A stretch of 64,000 nt of DNA, from NCBI GenBank assembly GCA_946965045.2, contig OX337239.1, positions 2,232,001-2,296,000 of the forward strand, read 5' to 3'. Both the position numbers and the translations under genes were made by a program. This DNA is from Epithemia pelagica. Its lineage: Eukaryota; Bacillariophyta; Bacillariophyceae; Surirellales; Surirellaceae. A model generated the notes under the pieces. That model did not search any database and had not been told where the DNA came from. It saw only the letters and a program-made list of their open reading frames with translations. Positions 21,093-30,474 of the stretch are shown here, in pieces; position 1 is the first letter of the stretch, and every line of letters begins with the position of its first letter.

Positions 21093-22739
21093 ATGTCCTC
21101 CACAGACACGTTGATCCTTCCGTCTCCTCCTCCTCCACCGTCTTCGGAGGGATTGGCTGTCTTGCCACCCTCCGAAGAAGAAGAGCTCGTCCATGATGCC
21201 GTGCAAGAGGAGTCATCCACCATGGATCCTCTCCCACCTTCTGCCGATGTGGTGGCTGCAGCTTCCACCATGCTCCTAGCACCGTCCACCACCCACCACG
21301 CCTTATCCGAAGGTGATCCTCTGTCCACAGCAACGACGACAACAACAACAACAACCGCTCACACCAACACAACTACGGCTCCCTTGATTTCCTCTTCTTC
21401 CCTGGGTGGTGTTCTGACGACAAACGAACCAGAAACTTGGCCGACCACCAGCACCACCACGCCCTTGTTGTCGGTACCACCCCCACAACCATCCGCTCCC
21501 ACCGGCAACAACAACTCGCTGTCGGATTTTTTGCACGATGCCCAACACGTTTTGGGTCGTGCCAATGGCAACTTGCATCGTCGCATTCCACCGGTCCCCG
21601 GTGTACACGATGGACAAGTCATGGTCCGGTTGAAGAAAAAGCGGTTTGTCGTTTTGGATTATACAATGGGCAAAACGCAGTGCACGGTACCCTCCTGTAC
21701 CAAGGTCGGTGTCCCCCAGTGCTTGTACGACAGTCATGCCGTAACGGGGGAACCCACCTCCCTCTATCAACGATCCGGCTTGTGCTTTGACTGTCAACGC
21801 AATTTGAATGAAAAACGACGAGCCGATCGACGCAAATCCGGTACGGCCAAAGCGAGTGCGACGACGACAACGAATCGTCGACCGACCCAGGACATGGACG
21901 AAACGCAGCAAGGACGGTCCTGGAATCCGGCCGCAACCACGACGACGACGATTCGTCACTTGCAACAGTCACGAACGTTGCCACCTTCGGCCAAACGTCC
22001 CAAATGGAATCACTCGCAGGGAACCTCATCCACGACGACACTCATGCCTTCTTCGGGTACGACGGTGCAACAAGTCGGCGACGATGTCTTGTTTTGGACC
22101 CGTCAAGGATTGGATCACGTGACACAATTGATTCAATCGTCGGGAGGTAGTACGACGCAAGATTCGACCGTGGTCCCCGAGGGAACCACCAACACGTCAT
22201 TGTCATCCTCGTTGGGAGACGGTGGTCCTTTGACAAGCCTTCCTCCCTCCGACGACACAATTGTGTCGTCGTTGTACGAACAAGCATCACGATCGTTGAA
22301 TCAAGCCTTGTTGGTGCTGGATCAATGGAAAACAGTGTGGGATGCAAGTGCAACCTCCAGAATTCCATCGGATCATCACAGTGACATGTTGCAAGGGGCA
22401 ACAGCCTTGTTGGAAACCGCCGCTGGAATTCGCAGTCCGGATGGTTTGTCCTTGCTGTATCATCCCACGAATAACACCACCAATCCGACGACGACGACAT
22501 CCAATCATGCGGGGAATTTTCCCAGCATGGCCTCCTTGCTCTTGGCCGCCACTCAAGATAAGGAACATCATGACAATGACGAAGCTCGTTCCGCAATGGG
22601 AGGAGAACCACTGATAGAACAACATGAAGATGGCGGTGTTATGGGTTGGTCGGCAACCACCAACTCCTCCGAGGAGCACGCTTCGCATCCCATGACCTCT
22701 CGCTCCAGTCCATCGATTCACACCAGTGTCGAAGTCTAG
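21093..22739 (+). CDS. Cysteine-cluster protein with Pro/Thr/Ser-rich flanks
   Basis: 548 residues from ATG at 21093. The N-terminal 180 residues are Pro/Ser/Thr-rich with a poly-Thr run. Residues about 196-230 form a Cys cluster C-x4-C-x7-C-x20-C-x2-C (CTVPSC ... CFDC), followed by a strongly basic helix NEKRRADRRK. This suggests a zinc-binding nuclear or DNA-binding module. The C-terminal half is low complexity with scattered helices (SLYEQASRSLNQALLVLDQWK). No enzyme motif is seen. The family is not recognised, and a transcription-related role is a guess from the zinc cluster plus basic region. Confidence 0.75.
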   Translation: MSSTDTLILPSPPPPPSSEGLAVLPPSEEEELVHDAVQEESSTMDPLPPSADVVAAASTMLLAPSTTHHALSEGDPLSTATTTTTTTTAHTNTTTAPLISSSSLGGVLTTNEPETWPTTSTTTPLLSVPPPQPSAPTGNNNSLSDFLHDAQHVLGRANGNLHRRIPPVPGVHDGQVMVRLKKKRFVVLDYTMGKTQCTVPSCTKVGVPQCLYDSHAVTGEPTSLYQRSGLCFDCQRNLNEKRRADRRKSGTAKASATTTTNRRPTQDMDETQQGRSWNPAATTTTTIRHLQQSRTLPPSAKRPKWNHSQGTSSTTTLMPSSGTTVQQVGDDVLFWTRQGLDHVTQLIQSSGGSTTQDSTVVPEGTTNTSLSSSLGDGGPLTSLPPSDDTIVSSLYEQASRSLNQALLVLDQWKTVWDASATSRIPSDHHSDMLQGATALLETAAGIRSPDGLSLLYHPTNNTTNPTTTTSNHAGNFPSMASLLLAATQDKEHHDNDEARSAMGGEPLIEQHEDGGVMGWSATTNSSEEHASHPMTSRSSPSIHTSVEV

Positions 22740-23159
22740 CACAAATACACACCGGGATTGCTCTGTGAAACACAGAAGCTGTGAAAATGGATGGGAACCG
22801 AGGATCCACTACTGATTGTGGCCTTCATTTTGACTTTTGCTACAAATGGTAATAATGGGACATTGCTCGTACCTACTAGTGTTAGCTTAGAAGAAAGTTG
22901 TTGGAAGTTATTGGCTGAGGGATTGCGTTGTTTCATTCCGAGAGGAATCCCACAGAATATTCGGTTTCGTAGGAGCAAGCAAAAGGCAATAATCATGTAC
23001 GTCTGTGGCTGCTTGTCCTTAAGGGGGCGGATGGTTCATCGATGGTAGTATTAATGGTGCCTTAACATGCCTTGATGTTGAATGAATGTGTTGTCATGAA
23101 GAAACGGCAAAACAATAAAGTGTGCTGTCGGTAGTCCTGAAGCTTGTCGGTGACCGTAG
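22740..23159. other. Intergenic between convergent genes
   Basis: About 420 bp between the 3' ends of the plus-strand gene ending at 22739 and the minus-strand gene ending at 23160. No feature seen. Confidence 0.5.
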
Positions 23160-23510
23160 TTACAAATTCATTTCGGCCGTTTCGGAAAAGAAGCCCACCC
23201 ACACCAAGTACAACATGGGAATGGAAATCACCAGAGAAAAAAGGGTCATACCCCACAATTCTCCTTGCATGATATCTTCACTTCGCTTGTTAAACAGCTC
23301 CATTTCCTCACGAGTCATGTCGCGTGTTTCAATAAAACTCAAATCTTCTTCATCTTCCTTGTTTTTGTTGAACAAAAACAATGTATTGGTGGTCGTAGTA
23401 GGAGTCCTTGTGGATTGCACACTTGTAGGATGCACCACCACAAAGGCCGACGATAACATGATTGTCACGGCTAGAACAAGAGCAGCGAAAGCGACAGTAA
23501 AACGGGACAT
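23160..23510 (-). CDS. Small plastid-targeted single-membrane-span protein
   Basis: 116 residues from ATG 23508-23510. The N-terminus MSRFTVAFAALVLAVTIM is a clean signal peptide ending in LSSAF|VVV, which matches the ASAFAP-type cleavage with Phe at +1 required for import into secondary plastids of diatoms. A Thr/Ser-rich transit-like stretch follows. The mature part has an acidic helix (TREEMELFNKRSEDIM) and one membrane span (GMTLFSLVISIPMLYLVWVGF) near the C-terminus. Size and form suit a small thylakoid or inner-envelope subunit. The family is not recognised. Confidence 0.85.
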   Translation of the reverse strand: MSRFTVAFAALVLAVTIMLSSAFVVVHPTSVQSTRTPTTTTNTLFLFNKNKEDEEDLSFIETRDMTREEMELFNKRSEDIMQGELWGMTLFSLVISIPMLYLVWVGFFSETAEMNL

Positions 23511-23947
23511 GATGGCACAGAGAAAGTTGGAGAAGGACTTGCTGATTGTGTTACACAATGGTTCAGAAGAAAGGTCGAACTCCCTTGTCAAGATTGAGTT
23601 GTATCGCAACAAGCGGTGTGATCTTGTTCTGACGCGGTGGAGACATGGTCGGAGTCAGCATGTCACTCTTGTCACCACGAGCACGACATGCGGCATGGAT
23701 ATTTTCCGCGACTGTAAATGATGCTACCTGCTTCAGTCTGAGAGCTAGATCTAGCGAATCTGAACAGTGTAATGAAGCGACACCACGAAGAGTCCTCTAT
23801 AGACGCTCACCATTCACATGATTACAATACAATAGGAGTACTATGGTATCTTTTATTTTTCTAGGCTGTCCAGAACTGCGATTTTGTGGATTCCTGGAGG
23901 GGGACTGTGGAGGTCAATCAAGGTTTTAGCTATAATCCCTTTTCGCT

Positions 23948-26614
23948 TTACTCCCATCCATATCCAAAATGATGAGGGGTCCTCATCGAAGGTGGTGAAT
24001 AATAATGGTTTGTAGTGTCTTGTCCGTCGTTTAGTCCAGGGGACCCAAATGGTGGTGCTTGGTACAAGGCTCCGTCTGGATATGGAACCGTCGGATAGTA
24101 TCCATAGTGTCCTGACGGCGCAATTCCATAACCATTGGCAACCGGATTGCTCTCCTGGTTATATGAATAATCTTGGCCTGGCCATGCATGGGAATACGAC
24201 GTGTTGGGGTGATCCAACGCCGGTGCACTACCGCCCTCCATGGCAGCGTCATGTCTAGATGGTTCTTGCGCCGTGCTTGAAAGTGGTGGTTCGTCAAGAA
24301 CTCTACTTGTATCCAGATCCTTCTGTTCATCTTGTTCCACCAAATCTTTTTTCTCTCCATTTAGTGCTGCTTCGCCAGTTCCCTTTGGCGACTTCCTGTC
24401 GACCACTTCACTGTCGTCTACTAGAGGTTGACTCGTTGTCTCTTGTACATGTGTTGGTGACGACGACAATGCCTCATTGTTATTGTCATGCTTTGTCGAA
24501 CAACGGTTGGGATCCTCGGTTTTCGTCGGCTTTTCCAGGTTACTGGCGGACGGTTCCGTGTTGCTGGACTGTTGGACAGTGTTTGGCTCCCATGGAACTG
24601 CCACGCCACGCAATGGAATTGTTCCAGAAGAACTCGTTGTTGAAGCCGTTGGCGATGAAGCATGTGGAGTCCAGACAGGCGCCGAGGTCGACAGTTTTGT
24701 CGTTTGGTGTTGTTGCTCCGCATCATGATTCTTTGTTTGCTTCCCAGCCAAGGCCGATTTGAGTGGGGCACCAGAATCTACAATACCACCATGGTTTGTC
24801 TTGACGGTTGCATCAGTTTCCCCATTCACAGGACTTGCCGGTTCCAGTTTCGTTGGGTGCTCGTCGTCATGGTCATGACTCGGCTGTTGTTGCGGTTGGA
24901 CCGTGACCGCCAAGTCTTTCTTGTTTGGCTCATCCTTCTCGTGCATTGTGCTACGGGTTTCTGTCGAGTCGTCGAAACAGTTTGGTTCCGAGAGACTGCT
25001 GTTGCTGCTGGCCGCAGAAATCTCGAGTGGTTGGACTGGATCGTGTGCCTTGTCCCCTTCTGCTTCTTCTTGAGAGTCTACGCTTGTCTCTGCCTCCACC
25101 ACTGGTAGCGTGTCTCCTTCTTCCTCATTGTGGGTTTGTCGTGGTTCCTTGTCATTGTTGTGATTGACCACAGAAGATGATGGTGTTTCCGAGGGTTCCT
25201 TGGACGACATTTCCTTCCAGGACAAGTGCGTTGAATCCAAGACTTGACCATGTTTGTTTTGAATAATCAAGGGTTTTCGTTCTCGTCGTGGAGTTGGACT
25301 GTTGTTGTTGCTGCTATTGGAACGACCACGACTCGCGGGAGGAGAGTCGTCCTGGTGCTGGTTCGGATGACTTGATGTTGTTAGTGTTGGTGTTGGTGGT
25401 GTTGTTGTTTCGTTGGTTGGTTGCCGATAGGGTGCTGGTTGTTTTGAGGGGACTGAAGAGGGTGTAACAATCCTTCGTCGTGTGTTCGTAGTAGTAGTAT
25501 TGTTACTCCATCTTGGCAGTGACCAACCACCCTCCCATCCTCCAGTATTCCAAGAATCCTCCACAAAGCCGTCGTCGTGGTGGTTGGAAGGAGGACCACC
25601 CAACGACGAATGGTGGTAGCTGTTGTAGTAGTCATTGTCGTGATAGGAGGAGGATTTGGACCAACCCCACCTCCAAGGAGGGGGTCGTCGTCGGTCCATT
25701 TCAAAGGAGGAGGAGGACATGGCTGAATGTGCCTTGTCTTGTGATAGTTCGTGTGGTTCCGAAGCGTCCATGCCCGAATGAGTCGTTTGGTTGGTTGTCC
25801 TCGTTTTGGGGGTCGTCTTGTCATCGTGGTTGGGAGGAGGAGAAGGAAGGATCCAAACGAGTTTGAGACTCTTCTTGTTGTTGTGGTTGTTGCTACTGGC
25901 CGCCACCAAAGCTTGGTCCAAGTCGTGCGAATCACGAATCCAGATCCAATCTCCCTCCTCGTCTTGATACACGAGTTGAGGAACAGTCGTAGTCGCCGTC
26001 GTGCAAGGGTTTTGAGGGTTGTGGTCGTCCTTGTTCTGGACCACCAATGGGTGATGGTCATGATTCTTCGTGTCCTGTTTGTTCTTGTCGTGAAGGAGGA
26101 GTGTGGTGTGGGAGGATGGTGTTGTGAGGTTCTGCGTGGATTCTTGGTTCGGAAAGACTCCACAGAAGTGCATCAAGCGTGACAAGGAGGCCCTTGGCCG
26201 TCGGCCCGGACGACGACAACAATCAGGACTATCCGATGCATGGTGCTGGTTGTTTCTGTCGTCGCTGTCATTTGTCGTGTTCTTGTCGTCGTCATCGACG
26301 TTGTTGTTGTGAGGAGATTTGTGCGACAAAATCTCTCGTGTGGGTACCCGTTGAAAGACAACTTGCTGGTTGTAGTTCAACAGCGACCAAGAATTGTTCA
26401 ACAGCGGTTCCCCTGAAGAAGAAGAAGAACGAGGAGGAGGACCTGACGATACCAACACTTGCACCTTGAACCAGGGAGGATACGAATTCTCGGGGACAAT
26501 GGAGGACGAACTCGCACCAGGATCATTGTCGTTGTCGTCGTTCTTGGTGATGTTGTTGTTGTCAGTCGGTTGTTGACGTTGTTGGTCGTTGGAAATGGGC
26601 CGTGATGATGTCAT
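23948..26614 (-). CDS. PB1-domain protein with long disordered tail
   Basis: 888 residues from ATG at 26612-26614. Near the N-terminus, a PB1-like domain is split by low-complexity insertions. The first half contains WFKVQVLVSSG and VVFQRVPTREI; the second half is LVYQDEEGDWIWIRDSHDLDQAL followed by SLKLVWILP. The D-E-x-G-D-W-x-x-I-x-x-x-x-DL pattern is the acidic OPCA motif through which PB1 domains bind a basic partner domain. The remaining 600 residues are disordered and rich in Ser, Thr, Asn, Pro, His and Glu, without motifs. The role is likely scaffold or signalling adaptor. It is divergent from the metallophosphatase gene. Confidence 0.8.
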   Translation of the reverse strand: MTSSRPISNDQQRQQPTDNNNITKNDDNDNDPGASSSSIVPENSYPPWFKVQVLVSSGPPPRSSSSSGEPLLNNSWSLLNYNQQVVFQRVPTREILSHKSPHNNNVDDDDKNTTNDSDDRNNQHHASDSPDCCRRPGRRPRASLSRLMHFCGVFPNQESTQNLTTPSSHTTLLLHDKNKQDTKNHDHHPLVVQNKDDHNPQNPCTTATTTVPQLVYQDEEGDWIWIRDSHDLDQALVAASSNNHNNKKSLKLVWILPSPPPNHDDKTTPKTRTTNQTTHSGMDASEPHELSQDKAHSAMSSSSFEMDRRRPPPWRWGWSKSSSYHDNDYYNSYHHSSLGGPPSNHHDDGFVEDSWNTGGWEGGWSLPRWSNNTTTTNTRRRIVTPSSVPSKQPAPYRQPTNETTTPPTPTLTTSSHPNQHQDDSPPASRGRSNSSNNNSPTPRRERKPLIIQNKHGQVLDSTHLSWKEMSSKEPSETPSSSVVNHNNDKEPRQTHNEEEGDTLPVVEAETSVDSQEEAEGDKAHDPVQPLEISAASSNSSLSEPNCFDDSTETRSTMHEKDEPNKKDLAVTVQPQQQPSHDHDDEHPTKLEPASPVNGETDATVKTNHGGIVDSGAPLKSALAGKQTKNHDAEQQHQTTKLSTSAPVWTPHASSPTASTTSSSGTIPLRGVAVPWEPNTVQQSSNTEPSASNLEKPTKTEDPNRCSTKHDNNNEALSSSPTHVQETTSQPLVDDSEVVDRKSPKGTGEAALNGEKKDLVEQDEQKDLDTSRVLDEPPLSSTAQEPSRHDAAMEGGSAPALDHPNTSYSHAWPGQDYSYNQESNPVANGYGIAPSGHYGYYPTVPYPDGALYQAPPFGSPGLNDGQDTTNHYYSPPSMRTPHHFGYGWE

Positions 26615-27110
26615 GATCCAAACGAATCACCCGCTCAGTGGATATGCACCAAAGGATCGGCAGAGTGACCTTGCTCGTTCTTGGTTGGTTTGAACACTTG
26701 TTGTGTATTCCATGGGTGTAGATCGCGATTGGAGACGCAGGATTTTGTGTGAAAAAAAAACAAAACCCACAAAACCGAAATCTGCATCCATCCGATTCGA
26801 TTCGTCACAGAAATCATCCGCGATCTACATAAAAGCGACCCATAGGCGGCATAGACACGAATTTGTATATGCGACCGAATCTGTGACGTGGAAAGGCGAA
26901 GAGCCGAATCGGACGGCCACGATGGGGTACGAGATTCGCTGTTGTCGTTGTGTCGTGTTGTCGTCGTTGGTTCTCCAATCTCCAACACAACAAAGAGGAA
27001 TCTTAGAGAGAAACAACATTGCAGCAACTAGCACCTCTTTGGACAGAACCAAGGATCAGCCACAAAACAACGGCAGAGTCACATCCAGTACAATCCATAC
27101 GGGTCTCAAC
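26615..27110. promoter_or_regulatory. Divergent promoter region
   Basis: The spacer lies between the PB1 gene (minus) and the 5'-nucleotidase-like gene (plus). The frame of the latter is open back to 26703 and includes an earlier ATG at 26932. I chose ATG 27111 because it places a hydrophobic signal or anchor near the N-terminus, so part of this spacer could be coding. Confidence 0.4.
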
Positions 27111-29723
27111 ATGACAGATTTGTTGACATTGGCAGGACAACGAGGACAATGCCATCGGCCATGTGTCTATCACTCTGGTCTACAAAAGAACCGCTTTCGT
27201 CTGGGGGTGGCGGCAACTCGGTTGCTAGTTTGGATCTTCCTCCTCCTTCTTCTCCTTGTTCCGTCAAGGGCCCAGGCCGTCCAATCGTCCAGGACCAAGG
27301 ATCAAGACAAGGACGTCACTCCATCGGTCTCCCACGTTACCAAGAATCGTACGACATTGGTCCTAACCGGCAACACTACCACGACAACATCTTCGGTCAC
27401 GTTACGAATTGTGCATATTACCGATGTCTATCATTTGGACAATTTTGCCTCCTTGGCCACCCTATTGGACACTCACAGGGCACATGCCCAAACCGTGACG
27501 CAACAGCAACAACAGTCCTCCTCCAACCATTCGAGGAGCATGCATGTGATTTCCGTCTTGACGGGTGATTTTCTCATGCCTCATTTATTGAGTATGGTGG
27601 ATGGTGGACGGGGCATGATGCGATTGATCAATGCCGTACACTTGGACTATTTGACGTGGGGCAATCACGAAAATGACTTGCCGCACCACTTGGTCTTGGA
27701 ACGTGCGGCCGAATTTCAAGGCCGAGCGTGGATCAATACCAACATGCTCGATCATGAGGCATGGCAATCGGCCAACAGCAAACAAGTGCCCTACGAAATT
27801 ATCACACTCGAGCATCCCCACACGGTTCACGATACTAATACAACGACAACAACAACAACAAGTCGTCGACACCGTCGGATTGCCTTGTTGGGTATTTTGA
27901 CCAACGATCCATCCGTGGTACCACCAGGTGCCTTTGGAGGAGCCACCGTCTTGGACCCCTGGGATACCATGCGATCATATCAACAACCACAGCACAATCC
28001 TGACAAGACTGCATCTTCCTGGAAGCAACAACACGACGTGGATTTCATCTTGCCCCTCTGTCACTTGTATCAAGCCCGGGAGGACGAATGGACCGCAGCC
28101 GAATTGGACTTTGATCTCGTCTTGGGGGGACACGATCATGATGTGGTCAATCGTACCATGAATGGAACCTTGTTTTTGAAACCCGGTGCCGATGCCGACT
28201 TTGCCACCATTGTTGATTTGACGTGGACCACCACCACCACCACCACCACGGATCCTGGGAAAACCAGCACCCATACAACAACAACGCCTCGGTTTGAGAT
28301 TGACTCGGAATTGGTCCGTGTCGCAGAGTATGCTCCCAATGCCACCATTCAAGACTTGGTGGAGCAAGCCTATTCTGTCTTGAAAACATTGCAAGAAACG
28401 CAATTGGATCGACTGCAGCTGCTGGAGCATGAGGACGACCATGCCATCAATGCCGAAACGACACGAAGCACCCACCATCATCTCCTTCCCCTGTCCTCCA
28501 AAGGAGCCCGATCGCAACCCATTACCGTGGCCAACTATATAGGCAATCTTATCCAACTTGCCCTCTTGTCGTCGTCGTCCACTGGGAGTGAATCGACCGA
28601 TTCGTCAATGACGCCAATATTGGAAACAACAGCAGCCTGTCATGCCTTTGTCGCCAAGGGTGGGAATTTTCATTGTGGTCGAACCTATTTCGAAGCCCCG
28701 AATGGCTTGACCTTGCAAGTATTGTTGGGCGAAATGAATCCTCAGGCATGGCTCTATGTCACGGCAGTCCCTGGATCCATTCTCCAACAAGCCTTGGCCG
28801 AATCGGAATCGGGGACGGGATTCTGGCAATACAATGATGCCTTGACGACGACCACAACGACGAATGCGACCACCACTACGACACGGCTCACACATGTCTT
28901 GGGAAAGCCTCTCGATCCCCATCAACTCTATTCCATTGCTACCCTGCACGACTTTTTTCGGGCACGCGATGGACCAGCCATTGGCGAGTATTTTCTCGAG
29001 CAACAACAACATCAAGAATTGGACTCGACGACCCTTGATCCGGTCCTCTTGTATCCCGATTCGACACGCCGGTATCCATTGTACGAGGTCCTCTTGACGT
29101 ATTTGGCCCACAAGTGGTGGAATGTCTTGTGGGACCATGCCGATGTCAATGGCAATGGACAATTGGAACAGGAAACCGAATTTAGCAAATATCTCGATGT
29201 CAATGACAATGGTTACTTGGACCAAGACGATTTGAAAAACGTCTTGTTGCCCTCCGTTTTGGGCTTGTCGACCCATGAAGAGGAACCAATGTTGGTCGAG
29301 TACATGTTGCAAGTGGCCGGCACGGGCAAGTTGATTGCAATTGACTCCATTGTGAACAATCACAACAACAACGGCAAGCCGCCCACGGTGGTGCGTGACA
29401 CGGTGACCAGTCCACCCGTATCCTTGGCTCAATTGAATCGGGTTCGACAAACGACGCCGCAATGGCAAACCATTGTCACGGAATTACCCATGTCCGTACC
29501 AGCCGACAACAGGAGAGTTTCGCACAGTCCCAACAGTCAAAACCACGACGAGGGAGAATCCTATTCCGCAGTGTTTCCCAATGGTGGTAATAGCTGTACT
29601 AGTACCAGGACGCATCCGGCTTGTGGTCCATCCAACTGCGATTCCAAGCAAGACAACGATGGCGAAACGAGCAACAACAACAACAACAACAATCACACCA
29701 AGGATCCCCCCCTTTTGCACTAA
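27111..29723 (+). CDS. 5'-nucleotidase-like metallophosphatase with EF-hands
   Basis: About 870 residues from ATG 27111. A hydrophobic segment near residues 30-56 (LLVWIFLLLLLLVPSRAQA) acts as signal peptide or anchor, so the enzyme is probably extracytosolic. The calcineurin-like phosphoesterase fold is marked by HITDVYHLDN (about 101), LTGDF (about 150), TWGNHEND (about 183) and LGGHDHD (about 338), which supply the two-metal site. A 5'-nucleotidase C-terminal-type domain follows (NYIGNLIQLALL ... GLTLQVLLGEMNPQ). The tail has two EF-hand loops, DVNGNGQLEQET (about 677) and DVNDNGYLDQDD (about 696). Likely activity: hydrolysis of nucleotides or other phosphomonoesters, possibly calcium-regulated. 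The DxH motif of classical 5'-nucleotidases appears here as DVYH. Poly-Thr and poly-Gln insertions are typical of this genome. Confidence 0.85.
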   Translation: MTDLLTLAGQRGQCHRPCVYHSGLQKNRFRLGVAATRLLVWIFLLLLLLVPSRAQAVQSSRTKDQDKDVTPSVSHVTKNRTTLVLTGNTTTTTSSVTLRIVHITDVYHLDNFASLATLLDTHRAHAQTVTQQQQQSSSNHSRSMHVISVLTGDFLMPHLLSMVDGGRGMMRLINAVHLDYLTWGNHENDLPHHLVLERAAEFQGRAWINTNMLDHEAWQSANSKQVPYEIITLEHPHTVHDTNTTTTTTTSRRHRRIALLGILTNDPSVVPPGAFGGATVLDPWDTMRSYQQPQHNPDKTASSWKQQHDVDFILPLCHLYQAREDEWTAAELDFDLVLGGHDHDVVNRTMNGTLFLKPGADADFATIVDLTWTTTTTTTTDPGKTSTHTTTTPRFEIDSELVRVAEYAPNATIQDLVEQAYSVLKTLQETQLDRLQLLEHEDDHAINAETTRSTHHHLLPLSSKGARSQPITVANYIGNLIQLALLSSSSTGSESTDSSMTPILETTAACHAFVAKGGNFHCGRTYFEAPNGLTLQVLLGEMNPQAWLYVTAVPGSILQQALAESESGTGFWQYNDALTTTTTTNATTTTTRLTHVLGKPLDPHQLYSIATLHDFFRARDGPAIGEYFLEQQQHQELDSTTLDPVLLYPDSTRRYPLYEVLLTYLAHKWWNVLWDHADVNGNGQLEQETEFSKYLDVNDNGYLDQDDLKNVLLPSVLGLSTHEEEPMLVEYMLQVAGTGKLIAIDSIVNNHNNNGKPPTVVRDTVTSPPVSLAQLNRVRQTTPQWQTIVTELPMSVPADNRRVSHSPNSQNHDEGESYSAVFPNGGNSCTSTRTHPACGPSNCDSKQDNDGETSNNNNNNNHTKDPPLLH

Positions 29724-30474
29724 ACTACAGGGAGATGGTCGGCCCAGTGCTGGTTTTCTAGTGCATATTACCACCTCATATCCAACTGTCTTTTTCTGTA
29801 TTGTTTGGAGAGGGTCCATAGTCGCCGGCAATGGTGGTATGGCCTTTTCGCGCAAGGGTCTCTGAGGCTCGTACTAGAGATATCGAAACTGGATATCGTT
29901 GGACTCGTCCAGACTTTTTGTGCATGTGTGTGGTTACGCTCTTTTGTGACAAGGATAGATTGATTCAATAAACCAAAGTTTGGTTTCATTCATCGAGTCT
30001 ATGGTCATCCAGAGAGTGATGACGCCCTCGACATCTTCTTGTAGTGCGGCTTTGTGGTCCATGCAAGGATCATGCAGCCAGTATCCTCCACGCCAGATGA
30101 GTTGTGTCTCATAGCAACACGACGGTATCATGCCGTTCCCATTGTGCAACACACCTCCTCCTGGGCAAAACGACGGGACAAGAAAAGCGCGCGGGACATG
30201 TCCATCCGTTATATACGCGACCTAAACACGACTCATACCAAAGAGTTTTCCCCGCCCGGATTTCTCGTCGTGTTGTTGGTGTGAATTGCCATGACACGGT
30301 CTTGTCTGGTGTGTTGTTGTGGGACGAAAGAAGAAACATTCCAAACGACGACCGTGTCTTCTTCTTCTTCTTGGTTGTGTTAGGGCTGGGAGGGTGATTG
30401 GTGTGTCTTGTAGAGCGAGAGCGAGAGCGAGAAGCAATCGCAAAAATACAACTAGAAAAGGACCCAAAGACAAC
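29724..30474. other. Intergenic, upstream of the MoeA-like gene
   Basis: About 750 bp between two plus-strand genes. The MoeA-like frame is open back to 30319, with a possible earlier ATG there. No other feature is seen. Confidence 0.4.
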
